A stretch of DNA of 64,000 nt from Desmonostoc muscorum LEGE 12446 (GTDB lineage Bacteria; Cyanobacteriota; Cyanobacteriia; Cyanobacteriales; Nostocaceae). The position numbers and the translations under genes are program-made. Positions within the stretch are counted from its first letter, which is position 1; each line of letters begins with the position of its first letter. The DNA lies in NCBI RefSeq assembly GCF_015207005.2, contig NZ_JADEXS020000001.1, forward strand, positions 2,542,001-2,606,000. The letters are read 5' to 3'. The notes under the pieces were generated by a model. It saw only the letters and a program-made list of their open reading frames with translations, had not been told where the DNA came from and did not search any database. Shown piece after piece: positions 47,331 through 55,493 of this stretch.

Positions 47331-48284
47331 TTACCAATTACGGTAGAGTTTTTCTGCATAGAACATAATCTCTTCATTTGGCAATCTAATTTTTGGTTTT
47401 TGCCGGGGATACAAACTTTCCACTGCACCTGTATCCTGTTCTATGACTGTAGCTGCTGCTTGTAAAACTGAGTTTTTAAAGAACAATTTCATCAAAGGAT
47501 TGTTCACTTGAGCATACATCAGAATAAACGTCTTAGTTGTTTTTTCTGTTTCAGGATAGAGAATGTGAGTTTGAGCAATATCACCAATAGGGGTTTTAGC
47601 AAAAAAAGCTGTAGTCGAAGGAAAAGCGTATTCGAGTGTGTTACTTAGGGTTTTAGGGAAGATTCCCAAAACAGGATTTTGAATAATTTCTCCAAGTGTG
47701 TTTTTAGCTCTTGTCAAATCTTGCTTTACTGTCGCATAGTATCCCTTCTCTTCAAAAGAGCTTACATCACAAGATGTAATTTTAAATAGGTCTTTATGAG
47801 TACCATTTTGGTGATTATAGTCGTAGTTGACCATTAGATTACTCAAAAAGTCTCCCTGAATACTTTTTTCGCCAGTTACTCCAAGAAATTCGTAGTCATC
47901 TACAATTTTTTGATGTAAATCCGGGATAGGTAATCTTGGCTCAAATCCGCCATATGTCCAGATGCAATCGTTACTAATAATTAGCTCTAATGGCTTTGTA
48001 ATTGGCTGAGTATCTTTTTTATCCTCTTGATAAAGTCTGCCTTGTCCATCAAATTCTAGTGCATGAAAAGGGCAAGTAATAGTATCTCTTTCTTGACAAA
48101 CCCAGCCGGATGATAAGGGTGCTTGCATATGTGGACAGATGTTATCAAGGGCAAAGACTTCATCTTTTTGGTTTTGCCAAATGACATAATCATGTCCATT
48201 TAAAGTAATTTTATGAGGTTTATTCACTCCTAATGTAGATTTGTGCGCGATTAACCAAGGCGCACCAGGTAAAATAGGTTGCAT
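47331..48284 (-). CDS. Rieske-type non-haem iron oxygenase
   Basis: A 317-residue protein. The N-terminal Rieske domain binds a 2Fe-2S cluster through NICPHMQAPLSSGW (Cys-x-His) and ITCPFHALEFDG (Cys-x-x-His). The C-terminal part shows a likely mononuclear iron site in NYDYNHQNGTHKDLF, as in alpha subunits of ring-hydroxylating oxygenases, and a late Asp in EQDTGAVESL. Length fits single-component cyanobacterial members. It is divergent from a TetR gene with two similar dyads between them, so it is probably repressed until an inducer, perhaps its own hydrophobic substrate, binds the regulator. Substrate unknown. Confidence 0.85.
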   Translation of the reverse strand: MQPILPGAPWLIAHKSTLGVNKPHKITLNGHDYVIWQNQKDEVFALDNICPHMQAPLSSGWVCQERDTITCPFHALEFDGQGRLYQEDKKDTQPITKPLELIISNDCIWTYGGFEPRLPIPDLHQKIVDDYEFLGVTGEKSIQGDFLSNLMVNYDYNHQNGTHKDLFKITSCDVSSFEEKGYYATVKQDLTRAKNTLGEIIQNPVLGIFPKTLSNTLEYAFPSTTAFFAKTPIGDIAQTHILYPETEKTTKTFILMYAQVNNPLMKLFFKNSVLQAAATVIEQDTGAVESLYPRQKPKIRLPNEEIMFYAEKLYRNW

Positions 48285-48309
48285 TTTTCCTCCAAAATAT
48301 TGTCAAATT

Positions 48310-48520
48310 ATTTATCAAACAGAATTCAGGAGTCAGGAGTCAGAATTCAGAATGAATTTTGTGCGACTGGTGAATGAATCCAGGGGTTTAAGACCCCCAC
48401 TAAATCTGCATATTTAGTGGTCAACAAGACAGTGGTGGGTCTCAATCCCCCACTGATTCATTCTGACTCCTGAATTCTGAATTCTGACTTCTGAATTCTG
48501 ACTTCTGAATTCTTCTTCAA
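48310..48520. repeat. MITE-like dispersed element, copy 2
   Basis: Starts ATTTATCAAACAGAATTCAG and ends in TTCTGAATT/TTCTGACTT units and CTTCTTCAA, like 1822-2038. The interior differs and contains a dyad around AATGAATCCAGGGG and CCCCCACTGATTCATT. Lies between the Rieske gene start and its presumed control region. Confidence 0.5.
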
Positions 48521-48719
48521 CAACAGAGGACTCAATAGTCAGGTGTTAATCTCTAAAGTTAAAAGTTGTGATTGACGACCTAGTATCGTCTGTCCTACAT
48601 TGCTATGAATGAATGTCAATTGGGATAATTAAGGTTTGCTTGGTAATGGACGAAGTAATACTACCGAGCATTGCTCGGCTAACTTCGACTACTGTATGGC
48701 TAGATTATGCAAAAGATGA

Positions 48720-48801
48720 GTTAACTAAAAAATTAGTTAACAACTATTAATTTAATAAAGTTCATCTTGTATGTCAACTACTAACCAATTTTTTAGTTAA
48801 G
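48720..48801. promoter_or_regulatory. Two candidate TetR operator dyads
   Basis: Site 1 (48720-48741) has arms GTTAACTAA/TTAGTTAAC around AAAA. Site 2 (48780-48801), read on the minus strand, is CTTAACTAAAAAATTGGTTA and matches site 1 closely. Both precede the TetR gene (GTG 48829) and follow the divergent Rieske gene, the usual place for an autoregulated operator. Confidence 0.6.
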
Positions 48802-48828
48802 ATGTTTTCGTTAAGCTGATGGAGTACC

Positions 48829-49485
48829 GTGGGTCGTTCAACACAATCAAAACTTTCATATAAAAAACCTCGCCAGGTGCGGGATGCAGAGGCGACGAAA
48901 AAGCAGATTCTCGATGCAGCGGAAGTAGAGTTTGCTAGAAATGGGCTGAGTGGGGCGCGGACAGAGGCGATCGCCAAAGGTGCAGGTGTCACCACAGCGA
49001 TGATTTATTACTACTTCCAGAGCAAGGAAGGACTATATCAAGCTGTCTTGCAACGCCCAGCGGTAGAAATGCACGAAGGGTTTCAGCAGTTAGATTTAGA
49101 TCAGTTTCCACCAGAGGAAGCTTTGAAGCTGCTTGTTAAGGAAGCGATCGCCTACGAAGCAGCCCACCCACACCGAGGGATGCTTTGGTTCCAAGAAGCA
49201 AACCAAAATCAGGGAAAGTATTTCAAACAAGGAAATTGGCAAGAAAATTTTGCCTATCTCATCAAGATTTTAGAACGGGGGATGGCGGAGGGTTGTTTTC
49301 GTCAACTCGATCCATTTCTCACCACCCTGCATATTGTTGGTGTTTGTAATTTATACTTCAACGCTTACGAAAACATCAAGCATACTAGGCCTGATTTAGA
49401 ATTGCTAAGTCCAGAAATGATTGAGCAGCATACCCAAGCAGCAGTTAATTTTATTTTGGCTGCTGTGCGACGTAGTGAGAATTAA
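48829..49485 (+). CDS. TetR-family transcriptional regulator
   Basis: A 218-residue repressor-type protein. The DNA-binding domain is clear: ATKKQILDAAEVEFARNG, then the helix-turn-helix TEAIAKGAGVTTAMIYYYFQ and SKEGLYQAVL (about residues 21-75). The C-terminal helical domain (about 80-215) matches the TetR_C ligand-binding type seen in AcrR/CerR-like proteins. The start is GTG 48829; an upstream ATG at 48801 is not in this frame. Two dyads upstream are likely binding sites controlling itself and the divergent Rieske oxygenase. Confidence 0.88.
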   Translation: MGRSTQSKLSYKKPRQVRDAEATKKQILDAAEVEFARNGLSGARTEAIAKGAGVTTAMIYYYFQSKEGLYQAVLQRPAVEMHEGFQQLDLDQFPPEEALKLLVKEAIAYEAAHPHRGMLWFQEANQNQGKYFKQGNWQENFAYLIKILERGMAEGCFRQLDPFLTTLHIVGVCNLYFNAYENIKHTRPDLELLSPEMIEQHTQAAVNFILAAVRRSEN

Positions 49486-49678
49486 AAAGTAAAAGCGGTT
49501 GGGGACTGGGGATTGGGTTTGGGTATGTCCAGGAATGAGTGATTTTGATCGAAATTATCAACAGATATGCGTAGGCGTAGCCCGTCGTAGACATCCCAAT
49601 TGGGGAAGATTAAGCTGCACCTCGCAAAACTTTTGCTTAGTTGTGGCTTTTTCTCCACTGTCTGCTATACCAAGATTG

Positions 49679-49903
49679 TTAGACCGCCGTCTCACCATTA
49701 TTGCCTGCTGCTTGCATCTGCTTTAGAACTGCTGCTTGGATTTTGGCATCAAAGTCGGGATCATCTACAGTTGTTATAATACTCCGTGGGCGATCGCCAA
49801 GTCTATCCAGATATGCTCGCAGAACCATTTTGTCCTCACGATGTAGGAGAAAATATTGTCTCAATTCCTCATCAGACATGGCTGCATAGTTGACTTGACT
49901 CAT
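49679..49903 (-). CDS. Small DUF6887-like protein
   Basis: From ATG 49903 a 74-residue protein begins MSQVNYAAMSDEELRQYFLL and contains HREDKMVLRAYLDRLGDRP and TTVDDPDFDAKIQAAVLKQM. This is the pattern of the DUF6887 family, abundant in Nostocales and usually paired with a DUF6888 gene, which is not seen here. The upstream start at 49987 would overlap the RHH gene and adds unrelated residues. Function unknown; a toxin-antitoxin-like role has been guessed for such pairs but is not shown by the sequence. Confidence 0.65.
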   Translation of the reverse strand: MSQVNYAAMSDEELRQYFLLHREDKMVLRAYLDRLGDRPRSIITTVDDPDFDAKIQAAVLKQMQAAGNNGETAV

Positions 49904-49967
49904 TACAACACCTCTCCATTCGGCGTAATTTGGAACTTGCATCATCGCGCTACAAGCTCTCTTATTT

Positions 49968-50186
49968 CTATTCTGTGAGAGCATCAAGTTTAGCCAGTAT
50001 TCTTAAGTCTTCTTCTGGGTTACCAGTTGCAGCCATTGCTTTAAATCTGGTATTGGCATCAAATTCTGCTAGAGCTATGGTGGAAAGTTCTTCAATCAGC
50101 TTATTGACACTTATGCCTTTGGCTTGAGCAAGTTCTTTTAATCTGTTGTGTTTTTCGTCTGGTAAACGAATAGTTAAAGTAGCCAT
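49968..50186 (-). CDS. Ribbon-helix-helix protein, antitoxin-like
   Basis: A 72-residue protein. MATLTIRLPDEKHNRLKELA followed by KGISVNKLIEELSTIALAEF is a classical ribbon-helix-helix DNA-binding unit (strand, helix A, GxSxNKLIEE helix B). The tail ANTRFKAMAATGNPEEDLRI matches antitoxins of cyanobacterial type II modules that are normally followed by a PIN-type toxin gene. Only the DUF6887-like gene follows. A good AGGAG Shine-Dalgarno lies upstream of ATG 50186. Confidence 0.75.
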   Translation of the reverse strand: MATLTIRLPDEKHNRLKELAQAKGISVNKLIEELSTIALAEFDANTRFKAMAATGNPEEDLRILAKLDALTE

Positions 50187-50269
50187 TTTTGTTTAACTCC
50201 TAATAATATTTTTTGGTTTTAAGATTGATAAATTAGGAAATAAAAATTCAGTATTCTGAAAATATTTAA

Positions 50270-53005
50270 TTACGAATTTCGCACAGCACCATTAGCCTTC
50301 AACTTAGGATAAGCAATCCGCTTGTGATTAAATTGCTGCCAAACATCCACAAATATCTCGGCAATTTGTGACATTTCTTCCCGTGTTAATCCGGAATCTA
50401 CGAGTTGATTGTCTTGCCATCTGGCACGCAGAATATTATTCAGCATTGCTAAAGCTTGTTCGCTGGAGACATCTTTGGGCGATCGCTTGTCTTCTCCCTC
50501 AGATGTCCCGCGTGCCTTGCTTTTCACGGGTACGGGACGCTTCGCCGAGGCTTCGAGCGATCGCAGCGCCGCTTCGCAAGCATCCGCCAACATCACAATT
50601 CCTGTTTCCCGTGACTGAGGAATCGGCCCATCGTAGCGAAAATCTGCTTCGTCTACGGTTAAACTCGGATCTTCTTGAGCCATTTGCTGGGCTTGGTGAT
50701 AAAAATAAGCAATTAGCATTGTTCCCTGATGTTCGGGAATAAAAGCTTGAATTGCTGTGGGTAAAAGGTGTTTACGCGCCATCACCAACCCTTCACTTAC
50801 GTGCTTTTTGATAATTTCTGCACTCTTCCAAGGATCTTTAATTTCTGTATCGTGTTTATTTGGTCCCCCCATTTGGTTTTCAATAAATCCAAGGGGGTCG
50901 TGCATTTTTCCAACATCATGGTATAATGTACCAGCCCTGACTAATTCAACATTGCATCCTAGTTGTTTGGCAGCAGCTTCGGCAAGGGTAGCCACAAACA
51001 GCGTATGTTGAAAAGTTCCGGGAGTTTCAGTAGCGAGTCTTTTTAATAAGGGGCGATTGGGGTTCGCCAATTCTGCTAGGCGGATGGGAGTGACTAAATC
51101 AAAAAATCTTTCTAGATAAGGACTCAACCCTAAAGCGACAACACTCCAAACAAAACCCGATGAAGCAAATAACCCTGCTTCTCGGAGGACGATATACCAA
51201 GTTGAACCAAATGCTTGACCAATTAAGACTTTTACAATCAGGTAAATGATGCCTTGAGTTAAAGCGATCGCCACACCTAATAATGCCAGTTCCTCACGCG
51301 ATCGCAATCTTTGGGCGATGCAACTACCTAATATCCCTCCCCCTACACCAGCTAAAAGCGCAGCTTTGCTCATATCCAAGCTGATTGCTAATATTGGCGA
51401 CAGCAGTCCGACGACTGTCAACCCCAAACTCGGGCCGTAGAAGCTTCCCAACAATAAACCAAGGGCACTCCAGGTAGTGTAGGGCAATCCCATAACGATT
51501 ACTCCTGGTACACTCAGAGTGAGCAGTAAGACCAAAAGGCGATCGCGTTGTCGCAATTCACAATTAATATGTCGTTCTACCCAAACAAAAATGCCAATGG
51601 CGATGGTAATAATGGTTCCTAACTTCACCAACTCCACCCACTTGATCTCGCGGCGAATCAGGTGATAATGCTGCAATAACTCAAAATCCCAGGCACTAAT
51701 CTGCTCTCCTTTTTTGACAATCACCTGACCACGCTGTACATTCATCATTACAGGTGGCACCCCAGCAGCAGCTTTTTGAGCTTTTTCTCTGGTTTTTTCT
51801 TCATCTTTTTGCAGATTTGGCTGGAGTACAGCTAACAACAGTTTGCTTGCTAAAGGTTCGGCATCTGCTGGTACAAATGTCTGGATTTGTAAGCTGACCG
51901 CATCCTGTAAGATGTTTTGTGGTAGTCCGTGGGGGATACCTTGGGTGAGAATTCGCTCTGCACTTTGATGAATTGCCGTTTGTGTATTTTCCCACTCCAT
52001 ATCTGATAAGTCTAGGAGCAGAGATTCCTCGTATATTGTTTCTGGACTAACACTCTCCAACTGTAAAAGTTTTGCAGTAGCGAGTGTGTATTTTTGGCGT
52101 GCTTGGGAAATTTGGGCAATGAGTGACGAAAAGCTTTTCTCAGAACTTGTCAGTTGGTAAGCTTCTAATTCTTTTATTGCTTGAGTAAAGTCAGTGTTTT
52201 GAGAAAAATCAACAGATTTCGTCTCATCGGACTCTACTTCGGTATTCTGGGAATTAGATTTGGGTGGTGTTTGATTAGGTGCAGCTATGGATGAAGCGGT
52301 GGTTCGTCCTGTTATTTTTTGAAGGTGGTTTCGATGATTTTCTAGAGCCAAAAGCACCGCTTCCCATTCCGGCTCAGAGCAAGAACGCAGGTAACGCTGG
52401 CTAGATCTAGAGAGGACTATACTATCAAAAAAAGGAAACTCTCCTGCAATGGCACGAATTTCATTACCATCATCCAGAAGTTGTTGTAAATTTTGATTGA
52501 TTTCTTGATTGATTCGTGGATCAACCATTAACACTGGTATAAAACTTTTACTGGCAGTTCTGCGCTCAGCTTCTGTTTTTTTCTTATCTTCAATGCTATC
52601 TGTATAAGGCGCTCTAATTGTCTGGGGTGAGGGATTGCTTATTTGGAGTTGGGTTTGATTGTATAATTTGTTGCCAATTACGCCTGTGAGTGAGACGACA
52701 GCGATCGCCAAAATAACGAAGTAACGCTTTCCATGTACCCAGTTGCAACCAACTGTATAAATACTACTCTGAGTTTGAACTGATTTTGCCATTGACTTTA
52801 GCGCTCTTTCTTGTTTTCGCCGTTCGCTTTTGTCATTGGTTTTTGAGAAAAACAAGATTACATTTCTCTGGATAGCTTTTAGAAGTTCCCTTCTATGGTT
52901 TCTGGTTTTAAGTAGTTTTCCCTTACGGCGTAGTAATCTGTACCATCGCCGCCAGTAAGACAATTGCTGGGTGAATAACTGCAAAAATTGCTCAGTCGTT
53001 TTCAT
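50270..53005 (-). CDS. 7TM-HD family phosphohydrolase (PgpH-like)
   Basis: A 911-residue membrane phosphodiesterase. Order: a single N-terminal membrane helix (about 100-120), a large extracytoplasmic 7TM-HDED domain, seven membrane helices (about 470-660), and a cytoplasmic HD domain with GTLYHDVGKMHDPLGFIENQ near 690 and a later Asp in MLADACEAALRSLE. Bacterial relatives hydrolyse cyclic di-AMP. ATG 53005 is preferred to the TTG at 53020. Inside the HD domain, residues from about 810 (AKRPVPVKSKARGTSEGEDK) form an insertion over palindromic DNA at 50487-50580 that most family members would not have. The gene faces away from a 380-bp spacer. Confidence 0.9.
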   Translation of the reverse strand: MKTTEQFLQLFTQQLSYWRRWYRLLRRKGKLLKTRNHRRELLKAIQRNVILFFSKTNDKSERRKQERALKSMAKSVQTQSSIYTVGCNWVHGKRYFVILAIAVVSLTGVIGNKLYNQTQLQISNPSPQTIRAPYTDSIEDKKKTEAERRTASKSFIPVLMVDPRINQEINQNLQQLLDDGNEIRAIAGEFPFFDSIVLSRSSQRYLRSCSEPEWEAVLLALENHRNHLQKITGRTTASSIAAPNQTPPKSNSQNTEVESDETKSVDFSQNTDFTQAIKELEAYQLTSSEKSFSSLIAQISQARQKYTLATAKLLQLESVSPETIYEESLLLDLSDMEWENTQTAIHQSAERILTQGIPHGLPQNILQDAVSLQIQTFVPADAEPLASKLLLAVLQPNLQKDEEKTREKAQKAAAGVPPVMMNVQRGQVIVKKGEQISAWDFELLQHYHLIRREIKWVELVKLGTIITIAIGIFVWVERHINCELRQRDRLLVLLLTLSVPGVIVMGLPYTTWSALGLLLGSFYGPSLGLTVVGLLSPILAISLDMSKAALLAGVGGGILGSCIAQRLRSREELALLGVAIALTQGIIYLIVKVLIGQAFGSTWYIVLREAGLFASSGFVWSVVALGLSPYLERFFDLVTPIRLAELANPNRPLLKRLATETPGTFQHTLFVATLAEAAAKQLGCNVELVRAGTLYHDVGKMHDPLGFIENQMGGPNKHDTEIKDPWKSAEIIKKHVSEGLVMARKHLLPTAIQAFIPEHQGTMLIAYFYHQAQQMAQEDPSLTVDEADFRYDGPIPQSRETGIVMLADACEAALRSLEASAKRPVPVKSKARGTSEGEDKRSPKDVSSEQALAMLNNILRARWQDNQLVDSGLTREEMSQIAEIFVDVWQQFNHKRIAYPKLKANGAVRNS

Positions 53006-53386
53006 TATCTCTGCCTGCAATTGCTGACTTCGATCAGCTAATGATCGTTAGATTTTTCCAGGATGGTTCCTTTGTAGTAACATTAAGTCCAGGTAATTAC
53101 TTAATTATTAAAGTATCTGAACCTCAGAGGGTTAGCCCTAATGATAAGTCTTCAACCGGACATAAAAGAAGCGGCTTCAAACCTGGTTCTATGGAACTTG
53201 AATGTTCATTAGCTTAGCTCAAAACAAAACAATCATCAGGGAATTCCAATCTACGGCTACTATTGCAACTACGTTTGGCGGAACTTACCTACAGAATCAA
53301 GTCGAGGGTTTGCTGGAAAATATTAGTATAGAATACTGTTAAGATTGGGAGTTTGGCATCCGCAGTGTTGTTTGCTGAAAATAGCA
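53006..53386. other. Spacer upstream of the HD phosphohydrolase
   Basis: A 58-codon frame (53041-53217, starting MIVRFFQDGSFVV) lacks a Shine-Dalgarno and a family match. The HD-gene promoter should lie here. No repeat or hairpin stands out. Confidence 0.4.
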
Positions 53387-54328
53387 TTAACGCAACCGCA
53401 TAACACGAGGGGCTGCGTAAACTGAAAGCAAAGCTACCCTAGACATGGCACATCCTCCCTCTGTTAACTCCTTTGGATCTAGGCGAACGTTATCATACAA
53501 TCCTGACCACACAGCCACGAGTGCATCAGCCAATTCTAACATTTGGTCAAAGCTTGTCAGTTCCGATGCTGGATAATTCCTTTGCAGAAGCATGACTCGC
53601 CAATTGAGAGGAATTCCTGCTGTAGTGTTATGTGCGCCTGATAAAGCAGCAGTAATTGCACCTGTAGAGTGTCTCATTAAACGGTTAGCATCTTGGAGTT
53701 TGGAATCACCGTTGTGAGTAGCTCGCAAAACTGCAAGGCGAAAATCTTCCAATGTACTCAGAAAACAGTAAAATGCGATCGCAATACTATCACTGAGCTT
53801 TTCTTTGCCAGCAAACTCGGCTTGCACCCTTTCTAATCCAGCCCCTTGTTCTAATAAATTCTGAATTCTTAATAATTTTTTCGGTATTGATGTCGGTGTT
53901 TCTTGGAGAAATGAAATTATTTGGGGAATGAGGGTTAGAGGGTCGAGTTTCTCATTCAACGCTAGAGCGATGGCATACCCTACTGCTAATGTTCCATCCC
54001 GTACTACTGGGTCATCATCCCAGATTTTTAGTACATGCAGCAAGTTTTGTCGTAGCTTAATTGGATTTTCGTGAAAAAAAAGTGCCACTGGTAGTGTGGC
54101 AATAATTATGTCTGTTGGAGCTAAATCAAGAGAAGCTTGTTGCTGACGCGCTATCCAATCATCTAAATCTAATCTACCCAAGCTAATTAAACTCTCGGTG
54201 CCCAGAATCGCCATTCTGCCAAAATCGGGGTAATTCTGAGGCTGTATTCCACTATCCGAAGCTAAATTTCCCCCCAGGAATGCTCCGAGTAAAGTACCTC
54301 TAAACCGACTTATAAGGGAGTAACGCAT
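53387..54328 (-). CDS. ADP-ribosylglycohydrolase-like protein
   Basis: A 313-residue all-alpha protein. The N-terminal FRGTLLGAFLGGNLAS and the C-terminal GAITAALSGAHNTTAGIP are the opening and GAxxGAxxG-type motifs of the ADP-ribosyl-glycohydrolase (DraG) fold. The usual Mg-binding acidic pairs (GDxxG near the start and DTD near the end) are not evident, so it may be a divergent or catalytically changed member. It sits 190 bp downstream of aroQ on the same strand, separated by TAACTCC heptamers. Confidence 0.65.
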   Translation of the reverse strand: MRYSLISRFRGTLLGAFLGGNLASDSGIQPQNYPDFGRMAILGTESLISLGRLDLDDWIARQQQASLDLAPTDIIIATLPVALFFHENPIKLRQNLLHVLKIWDDDPVVRDGTLAVGYAIALALNEKLDPLTLIPQIISFLQETPTSIPKKLLRIQNLLEQGAGLERVQAEFAGKEKLSDSIAIAFYCFLSTLEDFRLAVLRATHNGDSKLQDANRLMRHSTGAITAALSGAHNTTAGIPLNWRVMLLQRNYPASELTSFDQMLELADALVAVWSGLYDNVRLDPKELTEGGCAMSRVALLSVYAAPRVMRLR

Positions 54329-54345
54329 TAAATATCGACTGAAAA

Positions 54346-54536
54346 GTGAGGAGTGAGGAGTGAGGAGTTAATTATAAAAATTTTTAATTCCTGACTTTAC
54401 TATCAATATCTTAACTCCTAACTCTTAAATAATTTACTAGTGCTTGTAAGCCCAACACTGTCAATATCTTAACTCCTAACTCCTAACTCCTAACTCCTAA
54501 CTCCTAACTACTAACTCCTAACTCCTAACTCTTAAA
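54346..54536. repeat. TAACTCC heptamer array with duplicated aroQ 3' end
   Basis: GGAGTGA units at about 54346-54368 and about ten TAACTCC heptamers at 54464-54530. Between them, 54420-54454 copies the end of aroQ (ACTCTTAAATAATT, ACTAGTGC) with a few changes from 54528-54562. The true aroQ stop codon lies within the heptamers. Confidence 0.8.
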
Positions 54537-54982
54537 TAATTCACTAGTGCCTGTAAGCCTAACAAATAACTTTGAGAGCCAAAACCACTGATTTGGCCGA
54601 TGGCTACTGGGGCGATGTACGAATGATGGCGGAAATCTTCCCGACGGTAAATGTTACTCAGGTGTACTTCTACTGTGGGTAAATTAACGGCAGCGATCGC
54701 ATCTCGTAATGCCACACTTGTGTGGGTATATGCCCCTGCATTAATCAAAATTCCTTGATGTTGCCCCAATGCTCCATGAATAGCATCAACCAAAATTCCT
54801 TCATGATTTGACTGCAAAGGAAAAACTTTCGCCTGTAATTTTAATCCCTCTTCTTCTAACAGGCGGTTAATTTCTGCTAATGTCAACGATCCATAAATTC
54901 CAGGTTCTCGTTGTCCTAGCAAATTTAAGTTTGGCCCGTGCAGTGCCAGAATACTTAAGGGTTCTAACGTCGGGTTTAGCAC
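54518..54982 (-). CDS. aroQ: 3-dehydroquinate dehydratase, type II
   Basis: A 154-residue enzyme of the shikimate pathway, forming a dodecamer in the cytoplasm. Conserved motifs are present: [18 protein letters not shown] (catalytic Arg/Tyr loop), [29 protein letters not shown] (Asn and His) and [19 protein letters not shown] with the second His. Length is typical (about 150). The start is GTG 54982, eleven bases after the stop of a 45-residue upstream gene, implying one operon. The last few codons and stop are drawn from TAACTCC heptamer repeats. Confidence 0.95.
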   Translation of the reverse strand: MLNPTLEPLSILALHGPNLNLLGQREPGIYGSLTLAEINRLLEEEGLKLQAKVFPLQSNHEGILVDAIHGALGQHQGILINAGAYTHTSVALRDAIAAVNLPTVEVHLSNIYRREDFRHHSYIAPVAIGQISGFGSQSYLLGLQALVNYLRVRS

Positions 54983-54993
54983 TTTCGGGGCTA

Positions 54994-55131
54994 CTAGCGA
55001 CGGCGTGAGCGATCGTTCACAGGAATCGGAATCAGTTCCGGTTCCGGCTCAGCCTCTGGGCCTAAAAGGCTCTCAATTAGCTTACGTGCTAATTCCTTAA
55101 GCTTTTCTAGCACCTTTTCTATATAGTCCAT
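54994..55131 (-). CDS. 45-residue small protein upstream of aroQ
   Basis: From ATG 55131, with AGGAG ten bases upstream, this short gene encodes an amphipathic basic helix ([20 protein letters not shown]) followed by a Pro/Glu stretch ([14 protein letters not shown]) and a basic tail (DRSRRR). The good ribosome site, codon pattern and close spacing to aroQ support a real gene. It may attach to a membrane surface through the helix; function unknown. Confidence 0.65.
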   Translation of the reverse strand: MDYIEKVLEKLKELARKLIESLLGPEAEPEPELIPIPVNDRSRRR

Positions 55132-55493
55132 GAACTGACCGCTCCTGAGATACTACCTCAATTTTGATTAACAAATACGCAGTGAATTGCGTATTTTTGC
55201 ACCTCTAGCTTTTAACAGAGCTAACATACAATCCCATTTTTGGGACATCAGCTACTTTGAAGATTTCGACTTGTGTTCTACCTTACCTTTTAGAGTATCA
55301 CACTTGCAACCTACAGAACTGCATCCTATCAAGGATGGGTATCAAGGGTCAAGAGTCAAGGGGAGTTAGTAGTTTCTCAAGCCAAAATTGCCTAGTTATG
55401 ACTGACGCGGGAAAGGGGAGAATTTTCAACTTCCCAAGGTTGCCTCGGTAGATCATCCAAAATCCAAAATCCAAAATCCAAAATCCAAAATCG
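55132..55493. other. Spacer between topA and the small gene
   Basis: Contains a run of ATCCAAA units at 55458-55492 directly beside the topA stop. Frames at 55187-55451 have no protein character. Nothing else seen. Confidence 0.5.

Noticed and set aside
53041..53217. A 58-codon plus-strand frame starting MIVRFFQDGS
   Set aside because: No Shine-Dalgarno, no family likeness, and it begins 36 bp from the start of the divergent HD gene where that gene's promoter must lie.
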